From CAYZXK01 sp964482395 (GTDB lineage Bacteria; Planctomycetota; Phycisphaerae; UBA1845; Fen-1342), in assembly GCA_964482395.1 (NCBI GenBank), contig CAYZXK010000002.1:1-19789 (forward strand): 19,789 nt of DNA. Reading direction: 5' to 3'. The notes under the pieces were generated by a model that saw nothing but the letters and a program-made list of their open reading frames with translations, was not told the DNA's origin and did no database searches. The position numbers were made by a program, and so were the translations under genes. Of this stretch, positions 1 to 6,165 are shown one piece after another (positions within the stretch are counted from its first letter, which is position 1; each line of letters opens with the position of its first letter).

Positions 1-726
1 GTGGTCATCGCCGTCCCGTCCGGAATCACCGCGGTCGAGAAGCGGGCGGTGCTCAACTCCGCCGAGCGCGCCGGGGCCCGAAGGGTCTACCTGGTGGACG
101 AGCCGAAAGCGGCCGGGATCGGTGCCGGCCTGCCGATCCACGAACCGCGGGCCTCCATGATCGTGGACATCGGCGGCGGCACAACCGAGGTGGCCGTCCT
201 GACCCTCTCCGACATCGCCGCTTGCACCTCCATGCGGGTAGCCGGCGACGACATGGACGAGGCCATCATGAACTACCTCCGCCGCACCTACAACCTCATG
301 GTTGGCCCCCAAACCGCCGAGAATATCAAGATCCAGATCGGCTCGACTGCCCCCCTCACCGATGAAATCAAGATGGAGGTCAAAGGCCGCGATCTGATCA
401 GCGGCCTGCCGCGTCGAGCCGTGATCTCCAGCGAGGAGGTGCGCGAAGCCCTCAAAGAACCGGTCGGCCAGATCATCGAGGGTGTCCTCCACACCCTGGA
501 GCAGCTCGAACCAGAACTGGCCGCGGATTTGGTGGACAGCGGAATCTGCCTGGCCGGCGGCGGCGCCCTGCTCCGCGGCCTGGACACTGTGCTGGCCAAA
601 GCTTCCGGCCTGGACGTTCGGGTCGCCGACGACCCCCTCACCTGCGTGGCCCGAGGCACCGCCGAGTACCTCGAAAACCTGGACGAGTGGGGCCCAGCCA
701 TGGAGTCGGACGAGGACGAATACTAG
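1..726 (+). CDS. mreB: Rod shape-determining protein MreB, C-terminal part (5' end outside window)
   Basis: MreB is the bacterial actin homologue. It polymerises with ATP under the inner membrane and guides peptidoglycan synthesis. The 241 codons seen match the last two thirds of the family (usual length about 340-350). The first visible codon, GTG, falls inside the conserved VPSGITAVEKRA stretch, so it is probably not the true start and about 100 residues are missing. Visible actin-fold motifs are EPKAAGIGAGLP, the phosphate-2 loop DIGGGTTEVAV near codon 56, and the adenosine loop GGGALLRGLD near codon 186. The protein ends in an acidic tail, ESDEDEY. mreC follows after a 368-nt gap, which is longer than usual for an mreBCD operon. 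Identification is secure; only the 5' end is unknown. Confidence 0.95.
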   Translation: MVIAVPSGITAVEKRAVLNSAERAGARRVYLVDEPKAAGIGAGLPIHEPRASMIVDIGGGTTEVAVLTLSDIAACTSMRVAGDDMDEAIMNYLRRTYNLMVGPQTAENIKIQIGSTAPLTDEIKMEVKGRDLISGLPRRAVISSEEVREALKEPVGQIIEGVLHTLEQLEPELAADLVDSGICLAGGGALLRGLDTVLAKASGLDVRVADDPLTCVARGTAEYLENLDEWGPAMESDEDEY

Positions 727-1094
727 GGATCACTCCGTCGAACAATGGTATCGCCGGACCTCCGGGTCCGCCGCCCGCCGATCCGCAGTGGCAGAACCCC
801 GCGGCTCGCAGAACGGTGGACCCCGGGGCCGACCCTCACGAGAATGGAGACCGGCCCTGCGCACTTCGCCCCTTATGCCCACAATCGCCCCCGCAACGCC
901 GGTTCCCATTTTTTCTCAAGCTCGGTCGGCGGTACCGATTCAGACGCCGCGAGGTGTCTTGTGACGTATGACGTACTGGCAGGCGTATCCTCTTCTCGCG
1001 GCTGATAGACCCCAGCCAGAGCCCGGCCGGTGGCGTAAAAACCCGGGCTGACCTCTTGCAAGCCGCCTCCGGTGGCCCAGAGCGACGTTCCGAG
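727..1094 (+). other. mreB-mreC intergenic spacer
   Basis: This 368-nt stretch has no convincing gene. The short ORFs that cross it are unlike any family I recognise, and several are continuations of out-of-frame mreB shadows. It holds a 6-bp hairpin with a TCCG loop at 755-770 (CGGACC/GGTCCG) with no T-tract after it, so it is not a classical terminator. It also holds a perfect tandem repeat, TGACGTA twice, at 962-975. A weak promoter-like pair (GACGTA at 963-968 and TATCCT at 986-991, 17-nt spacing) overlaps that repeat and could drive mreC. Confidence 0.5.
962..975 (+). repeat. Perfect tandem 7-bp repeat TGACGTA x2 upstream of mreC
   Basis: TGACGTA occurs twice head to tail, about 120 nt before the mreC start codon. 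It overlaps a weak -35-like element with a TATCCT -10-like element 17 nt downstream. It could be an operator or chance; nothing in the sequence decides between them. Confidence 0.4.
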
Positions 1095-1997
1095 ATGCAA
1101 CTTCCGTCCAAGACAGTCAGTTTCTGGGTTCTGATGGGAATTTCCGCCCTCGCGGCTTTCGTGCTTCCGAGCCGCTGGACTACGCCCGGACGAGGTCTGT
1201 TCCAGCCGTTGGCCCTTTTGCAGTGGCCGACCAAGTGGCTGGCCGCTCGCGGCCATTCGGCCCTGGGGCAAGAAGATTCGGAACCGGTCCCGACAAGCCG
1301 GGCCCAAGCTCTTCAACGTGAAAACGAGCAGTTACGACGCCAGATCATCCACCAGCAGCTCGCCTGGCAGGAGACCCAGCTACGTCTTGCCGAACTCACC
1401 CGCCTTACCGGACAGCTCCCCGACAGCCACATCCGCATCGTCATCGCTCCCGTTGTCGGATTCGACGCCAATCCAAGACGAGCCACTCTGCTTATCGCCC
1501 GTGGGCAGCAGCCCCAGTGGGTCGAGGTCGGCCAGTGGGTGGTGGCTGCCGGTGACCTCCCGACCGATTCCGATTTCGAACCCACCCTTCGCGACCTGAT
1601 CTATCGCGGATGGGCGGTCGGCCGAGTCTCCGAGGTCCATCCGCAGTCAGCGCGGGTCCAACTCACCACTGACCCGGCATTCCGAACTCCGGTGCGGTTT
1701 GCCGGCCTCCTGGCCGACGGTACCGTCCAGATGGCACCGGAACGGTGTATGCTCCAGGGCGCCGGCGGCCAGACCATGCGAATCAGCCAAGCCACTGGCG
1801 ACTACTACGAGAGCGGCCTGCGGATTGTGATGGTCCCTTCCAGCCCGGAACTCCCGACCCCGCTGACCCTAGGTCGGATCGAGCGTGCCACCCGCCGAGA
1901 CGATTCAGCCCAACACTTTGACCTGGTCGTGATCCCCTGGGCCCCACTGGATCAATTGACCCACGTGTACGTGCTCCTGGCGACCTCTGAAGACTAG
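1095..1997 (+). CDS. mreC: Probable rod shape-determining protein MreC
   Basis: MreC is a bitopic inner-membrane protein whose periplasmic beta domains scaffold the elongation machinery together with MreB. The 300-residue product has the family layout. A single N-terminal membrane segment spans about residues 7-25, a charged Gln/Glu/Leu-rich coiled coil spans about 66-105, and a beta-rich region follows with LLIARG, VEVGQWVV, RGWAVGRVSEV and the downstream SARVQL pattern typical of MreC. The sequence is divergent, so the call also rests on its position after mreB. I chose ATG 1095 over the upstream TTG 1056 because it places the membrane segment at the N terminus; neither start has a clear Shine-Dalgarno. 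No mreD, pbp2 or rodA follows; the ribosomal cluster comes next. Confidence 0.78.
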   Translation: MQLPSKTVSFWVLMGISALAAFVLPSRWTTPGRGLFQPLALLQWPTKWLAARGHSALGQEDSEPVPTSRAQALQRENEQLRRQIIHQQLAWQETQLRLAELTRLTGQLPDSHIRIVIAPVVGFDANPRRATLLIARGQQPQWVEVGQWVVAAGDLPTDSDFEPTLRDLIYRGWAVGRVSEVHPQSARVQLTTDPAFRTPVRFAGLLADGTVQMAPERCMLQGAGGQTMRISQATGDYYESGLRIVMVPSSPELPTPLTLGRIERATRRDDSAQHFDLVVIPWAPLDQLTHVYVLLATSED

Positions 1998-2076
1998 ATA
2001 TTATCGGACGACGCTTTTTCAGGGCTCCGAACTGGGGCAACGTTTTTCCCTGGACCGGACTCCCCGGTATCCGTCA

Positions 2077-2117
2077 CCGCTCCCAACGGCTCGGCCTATT
2101 TGCCGTTAGGGGAGCGG
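2077..2117 (+). other. Strong bulged hairpin downstream of mreC
   Basis: CCGCTCCC-AACGGC pairs with GCCGTT-(AG)-GGGAGCGG. This gives 14 base pairs interrupted by a 2-nt bulge (2108-2109) and closed by an 11-nt loop (2091-2101). It starts 80 nt after the mreC stop. No T-run follows on either strand, so it is not a textbook intrinsic terminator. It could be a mRNA 3' end protector, a terminator without a U-tract, or part of a leader RNA. Confidence 0.65.
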
Positions 2118-2126
2118 CGAGAGGTG

Positions 2127-2229
2127 AGCCACGTAGGGGCCCCGTTCGCAACTAGCCGCGAGATGCCGCGGTAAAAAGTGTTTAGCCACGTCTGGGCCCG
2201 GTTCGCGCCCAGCCAACGGATGGCTCGTT
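2127..2229 (+). repeat. Degenerate direct repeat, two copies 57 nt apart
   Basis: Copies at 2127-2172 and 2184-2229 match at 33 of 46 ungapped positions by my hand alignment; the best part is AGCCACGT followed by GGGCCC and GTTCGC. Each copy ends in a different inverted repeat: CCGCG/CGCGG in the first, and GCCAAC/GTTGGC (2212-2217 with 2227-2232) in the second. It matches no repeat family that I recognise. Confidence 0.6.
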
Positions 2230-2369
2230 GGCGCCCAGGCCGGTAGCCGGCTGCCAGGCCGGCGCCTCTGTGTCGGGCCTGATCGGTCGGTCGTGGCGGC
2301 TCCGGGGAACGATTGGTTGGCCGGGCAGGCGGGCCCGCGACCGGGAGATGGTTTTTGGCCGGGCTGGGC

Positions 2370-2397
2370 TTGACGCGCGCAACGGCCTGTGTATTGT
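2370..2397 (+). promoter_or_regulatory. Candidate sigma70-type promoter for the ribosomal operon
   Basis: TTGACG at 2370-2375 matches the -35 consensus at 5 of 6 bases. TATTGT at 2392-2397 matches the -10 consensus at 4 of 6, with a 16-nt spacer. Transcription would begin near 2404, giving a leader of about 65 nt before rpsJ. It is the best promoter-like pair I found in the spacer. Confidence 0.45.
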
Positions 2398-2469
2398 AGT
2401 AGGTCTCGGCGCCTGTAGCCGGGTAGCGAATCGGGGTATCGGAGTGAGTGCCGGCAGGTAGGCAAAGGC

Positions 2470-2778
2470 ATGGCGGGAGAGCGAATTCGTATTCGGATGG
2501 AAGCATATGACCATCGTGCACTGGACGCTTCGGCCCAGGAGATCGTGGATCATGCCAAGCGGACCAGCGCTCGAGTACGCGGCCCCATCCCGCTGCCCAC
2601 CCGGATCGAGCGCTACACCGTGCTCCGTTCGCCCCACATTGACAAGAAGTCTCGCGAGCAGTTCGAGATGCGGACCCACAAACGGGTGATCGACATCTTC
2701 GACCCGACCGCACGCACGGTGGAGGCTCTCAACCGGCTGGTCGTTCCCGCGGGCGTATTTGTCAAGATCAAGGCCTAG
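2470..2778 (+). CDS. rpsJ: 30S ribosomal protein S10
   Basis: S10 is a small-subunit head protein that also serves as NusE in transcription antitermination. The 102-residue product has the usual length and its hallmark signatures: RIRIR near the N terminus, EIVDHAKRT, RGPIPLPTR (about residues 37-45), SPHIDKKSREQFE and a hydrophobic C terminus. ATG 2470 gives the standard N terminus. The upstream AGGCAAAGG region offers only a weak Shine-Dalgarno. It is the first gene of the S10 cluster, with a candidate promoter about 70 nt upstream. An unusually long 156-nt gap separates it from rplC. Confidence 0.98.
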   Translation: MAGERIRIRMEAYDHRALDASAQEIVDHAKRTSARVRGPIPLPTRIERYTVLRSPHIDKKSREQFEMRTHKRVIDIFDPTARTVEALNRLVVPAGVFVKIKA

Positions 2779-2784
2779 CTGGTC

Positions 2785-2870
2785 CCGGGCGCGCCCCGCT
2801 GAGGGGTTCTTCCGGGCCCGGTCGGGCTTGCCGGACCTGCAAGCGAGCAGACCATCGGCGGCGTCGCCGA
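2785..2870 (+). other. Inverted repeats in the rpsJ-rplC spacer
   Basis: The 156-nt spacer 2779-2934 holds two potential hairpins. The first is nested: CCGGGC (2785-2790) pairs with GCCCGG (2816-2821), enclosing CCCC (2794-2797) paired with GGGG (2803-2806). The second, TCGGCG-GCGT-CGCCGA at 2855-2870, is a perfect 6-bp stem with a four-base loop. A T6 run at 2913-2918 lies 42 nt further on, so neither stem forms a terminator with it. They may form a translational leader for rplC. Confidence 0.45.
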
Positions 2871-2934
2871 TCAGGTCGCAGCCAACGGGCGGGACCGGAC
2901 GAATGGTGTCGCTTTTTTGTAGGAGTGCCGAGGC

Positions 2935-3591
2935 GTGATCCCGGCCATACTCGGAAAAAAGATAGGCATGACCCAGGTCTTCGAGCCCAGTGGTCGCCGG
3001 GTCCCGGTCACCCTAGTCCAGGCCGGCCCCTGCGTGGTCATGCAGGTCAAGCGAGCCGATGGCGTCGACGGGTACAACGCGGTGCAGCTCGGCTTCGATG
3101 ACGTCAGGCCGCACCGCTCGACCTTGCCCGAGATCGGCCACGCCCGCAAGGCCCAAACCGCGCCCAAGCGCTTCGTCCGCGAAATCCGTCTTTCGGATCC
3201 GCCCGAGCATGAGGTCGGCCAGACGGTGACCGTTGAGCTGTTCCAGAAGGCGGGCATCAAATATGTGGACGTGGTCGGCGTGACCAAGGGCCGCGGCTTC
3301 CAGGGCGTCATGAAGCGCTGGGGTTTCGGCGGCCAACCCGCTTCGCACGGAACTGAGCGCAAGCACCGCAGCCCCGGTAGCATCGGCGGCCGGGCCCAGA
3401 ATCGCGGAACCAGCGGGGCGATCAAGAAGGGCAAGCGCATGGCTGGGCACATGGGGGCGGTCCGCCGGACGGTCTCCAGTCAGGCTTTGATCGGTGTGGA
3501 CGCCGAACACAATCTGCTGATCATCGCCGGCTCGGTCCCTGGGCCGGCCGGTGGCTACGTCATCGTGCGGAAAGCCAAGAAACGTTCGTAA
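2935..3591 (+). CDS. rplC: 50S ribosomal protein L3
   Basis: L3 is an early assembly protein of the large subunit; its central loop reaches towards the peptidyl transferase centre. The 218-residue product matches the family throughout: GKKIGMTQVF at the N terminus, KGRGFQGVMKRW near residue 120, ASHGTERKHRSPGSIG, then KKGKRMAGHMG and VDAEHNLLIIAG. The start is GTG 2935, with AGGAG at 2921-2925, 9 nt upstream. The loop after PGSIGG is a few residues longer than in E. coli. The preceding 156-nt spacer may mean separate translational control from rpsJ. Confidence 0.98.
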   Translation: MIPAILGKKIGMTQVFEPSGRRVPVTLVQAGPCVVMQVKRADGVDGYNAVQLGFDDVRPHRSTLPEIGHARKAQTAPKRFVREIRLSDPPEHEVGQTVTVELFQKAGIKYVDVVGVTKGRGFQGVMKRWGFGGQPASHGTERKHRSPGSIGGRAQNRGTSGAIKKGKRMAGHMGAVRRTVSSQALIGVDAEHNLLIIAGSVPGPAGGYVIVRKAKKRS

Positions 3592-3610
3592 CAGCGGCAG
3601 AGTCGAGAAC

Positions 3611-4258
3611 ATGCTGACCATACCCGTGTACAACCCATCCGGCCAGATCATCGGGCAGGAGCCGATCGACGAAGCCGCGCTGGGCGGCCCGCTGAACCCC
3701 CGCCTGCTCAAGCAGGCCCTGGTCCGGTACCAGGCGAACCGTCGTCAGGGAACGGTTCAGACCAAAGGCCGCTCGGACGTGGAGGGCTCCACCCGCAAGA
3801 TTTATCGCCAGAAGGGCACCGGCCGGGCCCGGATGGGCACGGTTCGCACGCCGCTGCGGCGCGGGGGCGGAATGGCCCATGCCAAGCGGCCGCGGGATTT
3901 CACTCAGCGAATGCCGGCCAAAATGCGCCGCCTGGCCCGCAACCAGGCCGTCCTGGCCAAGGTCCGCAGCCAGGATGCCTTGATTATCAGCGGTTTGAAG
4001 ATCGAAACTCCAAAGACCGCTCCGCTGGCCCGCATGCTGGCGGCGGTGGGGGCGGATCGCGGTTGCGTCATCGCCACCCGGGGGGTTGATCCGGCCGTTT
4101 ACAAGAGTGGCCGCAACATTCCGCGGACCGAGATCACCGACGTGGCCTGGCTCAACGCGTACCAGATTCTCTCGCACCGCAAACTGGTCTTCCTCCAGGA
4201 TGCGTTCGAGCAGTTCAAGCAGACGGTCGGCCTGGAGCGGGCCGCCGCCGGGGAGTGA
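3611..4258 (+). CDS. rplD: 50S ribosomal protein L4
   Basis: L4 binds 23S rRNA and lines the peptide exit tunnel with an extended loop. In E. coli it also represses the S10 operon; whether it does so here cannot be seen. The 215-residue product has the loop signature RKIYRQKGTGRARMG (about residues 62-76), then RRGGGMAHAKRPRDF, and the C-terminal pattern with LNAYQILSHRKLVFLQDAF. I chose ATG 3611 because it gives the family N terminus MLTIPVYN; the reading frame stays open further upstream into rplC. It begins 19 nt after rplC and ends 6 nt before rplW. Confidence 0.97.
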   Translation: MLTIPVYNPSGQIIGQEPIDEAALGGPLNPRLLKQALVRYQANRRQGTVQTKGRSDVEGSTRKIYRQKGTGRARMGTVRTPLRRGGGMAHAKRPRDFTQRMPAKMRRLARNQAVLAKVRSQDALIISGLKIETPKTAPLARMLAAVGADRGCVIATRGVDPAVYKSGRNIPRTEITDVAWLNAYQILSHRKLVFLQDAFEQFKQTVGLERAAAGE

Positions 4259-4264
4259 TCAATT

Positions 4265-4558
4265 ATGGATACCTACCATACGATCATCCGCCCGCTGGTC
4301 ACCGAGAAGAGCACTTACCAGGCCAAGCAGACCGCGACCTGGCACGGCGGAACCTACAGCTTCGAGGTCCACCCCCTGGCCAACAAAGCCCAGATCAAGG
4401 ACGCCGTCGAGAAGGTTTACGGAGTAAAGGTGGTCAGCGTCCGCACGTCGAACCGTCCGGGCAAGCTGCGCCGTTTTCGTTTTCGTTTCGGTCGAACCCG
4501 GCAGACCAAGAAGGCGGTGGTTACCGTTGACAAGGACAGTCACATTGATCTGTTCTAG
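4265..4558 (+). CDS. rplW: 50S ribosomal protein L23
   Basis: L23 sits beside the peptide exit tunnel, where trigger factor and the signal recognition particle dock. The 97-residue product has the typical length and pattern: IIRPLVTEKST at the N terminus, YSFEVHPLANKAQIKDAVEKVYGVKV, a basic loop with RPGKLRRFRFRFGRT, and a C-terminal TKKAVVTVDKD strand. ATG 4265 lies 6 nt after the rplD stop. GGGGAG at 4250-4255, inside the rplD end, serves as its Shine-Dalgarno with 9-nt spacing. A 90-nt spacer separates it from rplB. Confidence 0.97.
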   Translation: MDTYHTIIRPLVTEKSTYQAKQTATWHGGTYSFEVHPLANKAQIKDAVEKVYGVKVVSVRTSNRPGKLRRFRFRFGRTRQTKKAVVTVDKDSHIDLF

Positions 4559-4573
4559 GAAAGGGTGTCCAAA

Positions 4574-4616
4574 GTTGCCCGTCGGTCGCGGCTCCCGCCG
4601 GCATTGGGCGGGCAGC
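4574..4616 (+). other. Inverted repeat in the rplW-rplB spacer
   Basis: GTTGCCCG (4574-4581) can pair with CGGGCAGC (4609-4616) over 8 bp with one G-T wobble. The enclosed sequence is GC-rich and can form a small inner CGGC/GCCG stem. No T-tract follows. It lies 33 nt before the rplB start codon and could affect L2 translation. Confidence 0.35.
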
Positions 4617-4648
4617 TTCCGGATTGATCGGGCGACGAGGTAGCTCGC

Positions 4649-5521
4649 ATGGGCGTGATAGTTTACAAGCGGACATCGGCCGGCCGGCGTAACGCCAGCG
4701 TCAATGATTACGCCGAGATCACCTTCCGGCATGAGAACCGGCCTGTTAAGGCCCTGACCTGCCCCCTGAAGAAGACCGGCGGCCGGAACCACTCCGGCAA
4801 GATCACCGCCTGGCATCGCGGCGGCGGCCATAAACGTCAGTACCGGATCATCGACTTCAAGCGGAACCTCGACAATCAGCCCGCCCGGGTCCTGGAAATC
4901 CAGTATGACCCCAACCGGACCTGTCATATAGCCCTGGTCCAGTATCCCGACGGTCAGAAGCGGTACATCCTGGCCCCACTGAACCTGAAGGCCGGCGACG
5001 TGGTTGAAAGCGGCCCGAAGGTCGAGCCCCGGATCGGCAACTGCATGCCGCTGGCTTCCATCCCCATCGGCATGGAGATCCACAATATCGAAATGTGCCC
5101 CGGCCAGGGTGGCAAGCTGGTCCGCACCGCCGGCGGCCAGGCCCGACTCATGGCCCGCGACAGCCAGTGGGCAACCATCGAGCTGCCCTCCGGCGAAATG
5201 CGACAGGTACGCGTCGAATGCCGGGCCACCATCGGCCAGCTCGGCAACCTGGACCACCAGAACGTCAGCCTCGGCAAGGCCGGCCACTCACGCCACCTCG
5301 GCTGGCGGCCCCACGTTCGCGGCAAGGCCATGAACCCTCACGCCCACCCCCTGGGCGGGGGCGAGGGACGCAGCAACGGCGGCCGACACCCCTGCTCCCC
5401 CTGGGGCAAGCTCGCCAAGGGCGGCCGAACCCGAAACCCCCGGGCTCGCTCCAATCGACGGATTCTACGAAGGCGCATGACCAAGTCTTACGGCGAGGCC
5501 AAGCTCAGGCGGAAGTGGTAG
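4649..5521 (+). CDS. rplB: 50S ribosomal protein L2
   Basis: L2 is needed for subunit association and peptidyl transferase assembly. The 290-residue product is slightly longer than the usual 270-280. Signatures seen include TGGRNHSGKITAWHRGGGHKR (about 43-63), LKAGDVVESG and GQLGNLDHQNVSLGKAG. The conserved C-terminal loop reads AMNPHAHPLGGGEGR (about 227-241). The family histidine equivalent to E. coli His229 is kept (His233). The neighbours corresponding to Asp228 and His231 are Ala232 and Leu235. A basic tail ends YGEAKLRRKW. The start is ATG 4649, which gives a plausible N terminus. rpsS follows after 18 nt. Confidence 0.98.
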   Translation: MGVIVYKRTSAGRRNASVNDYAEITFRHENRPVKALTCPLKKTGGRNHSGKITAWHRGGGHKRQYRIIDFKRNLDNQPARVLEIQYDPNRTCHIALVQYPDGQKRYILAPLNLKAGDVVESGPKVEPRIGNCMPLASIPIGMEIHNIEMCPGQGGKLVRTAGGQARLMARDSQWATIELPSGEMRQVRVECRATIGQLGNLDHQNVSLGKAGHSRHLGWRPHVRGKAMNPHAHPLGGGEGRSNGGRHPCSPWGKLAKGGRTRNPRARSNRRILRRRMTKSYGEAKLRRKW

Positions 5522-5539
5522 CCGCGTGGAGAGTGTGCG

Positions 5540-5815
5540 ATGTCGCGCAGCTTGAAGAAAGGCCCCTACGTCGACGAGGTCCTGTTTCGCAAGGCCCAGC
5601 TCGCCCGCCAGAGCGGCAGCCGCACCCCGCTGCGCACCTGGAGCCGGGCCTGCACAATCGTGCCGGAGTTCGTCGGCCTGCACTTCGAGGTGCACAACGG
5701 CAAGACATTCGCCAAGGTCTACGTCACCGAGGACATGGTCGGGCACAAGTTGGGCGAGTTCGCGCCCACCCGGACCTTCCGGGCCCATACTACCCGACAG
5801 GTGAAGCCCGGATAG
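5540..5815 (+). CDS. rpsS: 30S ribosomal protein S19
   Basis: S19 lies in the small-subunit head near the A site and contacts S13. The 91-residue product has the standard length and features: SRSLKKGPYVDE at the N terminus, the TWSR motif, HNGKTFAKVYVTEDMVGHKLGEFAPTRTF split by normal spacing, and a basic C terminus. ATG 5540 is preceded by GGAGAG near 5527. The gene is packed between rplB (18 nt) and rplV (14 nt). The more common IKTWSR is LRTWSR here, a mild difference. Confidence 0.98.
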   Translation: MSRSLKKGPYVDEVLFRKAQLARQSGSRTPLRTWSRACTIVPEFVGLHFEVHNGKTFAKVYVTEDMVGHKLGEFAPTRTFRAHTTRQVKPG

Positions 5816-5829
5816 TGGAGAGCGGCCAG

Positions 5830-6159
5830 ATGCCCTGGACTGCCAGACACAATTACGCACGCATCGCACCCCGGAAGGTCCGCCTGGTGGCGGACCTGAT
5901 CCGCGGCCTGCCCTGCGACCGGGCGCTCGAGCTGCTGAGCTTCACTCACCGCCGGGCCGCATTCATGGTCGACCGCGTGCTCAAGTCCGCTATGGCCAGC
6001 GCCAACGAGCAGGAGGCCTCCATGGCCAAGCTGTTTGTGTGCGAGGCTCGGGTCGACCCGGGCCCGATCATCAAACGCTGGCAACCCAAGGATCGAGGGC
6101 GGGCGCACCCCATCCACAAGCGGACCAGCCACATCATCATCTCCGTGGACGAGAGGTAA
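5830..6159 (+). CDS. rplV: 50S ribosomal protein L22
   Basis: L22 extends a beta hairpin into the exit tunnel, where mutations in other bacteria give macrolide resistance. The 109-residue product has the usual length and motifs: IAPRKVRLVADLIRG (about 13-27), ALELLSFTHRRAA, KSAMASANEQ, and the C-terminal hairpin with KRWQPKDRGRAHPIHKRTSH. The reading frame is open far upstream across rplB and rpsS. ATG 5830 is chosen because it gives the family N terminus and has GGAGAG at 5817-5822 with 7-nt spacing. rpsC starts 6 nt after its stop. Confidence 0.97.
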   Translation: MPWTARHNYARIAPRKVRLVADLIRGLPCDRALELLSFTHRRAAFMVDRVLKSAMASANEQEASMAKLFVCEARVDPGPIIKRWQPKDRGRAHPIHKRTSHIIISVDER

Positions 6160-6165
6160 CCAGCC

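Larger units (their letters stand above)
1998..2469 (+). other. Long mreC-rpsJ spacer (operon leader region)
   Basis: This 472-nt stretch has no supported gene. Overlapping ORFs on both strands are low-complexity Arg/Pro/Gly-rich shadows. It contains, in order, a strong bulged hairpin (2077-2117), a degenerate direct repeat (2127-2172 and 2184-2229) whose copies each end in an inverted repeat, and a sigma70-like promoter (2370-2397). In many bacteria the str operon genes rpsL, rpsG, fusA and tuf precede rpsJ. Here they are absent and this non-coding region takes their place. Confidence 0.6.

Noticed and set aside
2228..2461. Plus-strand 77-codon ORF in the spacer before rpsJ
   Set aside because: It has a Gly/Arg-rich composition, no recognised family and no Shine-Dalgarno.
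2096..2713. Minus-strand ORF of 205 codons over the mreC-rpsJ spacer and rpsJ
   Set aside because: It overlaps rpsJ and has low-complexity Arg/Pro composition. The repeated peptide-like pattern in it comes from the DNA direct repeat, not from a protein family.
2907..2924. T6 run before rplC as an intrinsic terminator
   Set aside because: The nearest stable stem ends 42 nt upstream, so stem and T-tract are not adjacent.
4259..5287. Minus-strand ORF of 342 codons opposite rplW and rplB
   Set aside because: It is a shadow of L23 and L2, with an Asp/Val/Gly-rich composition typical of reversed GC-rich codons.
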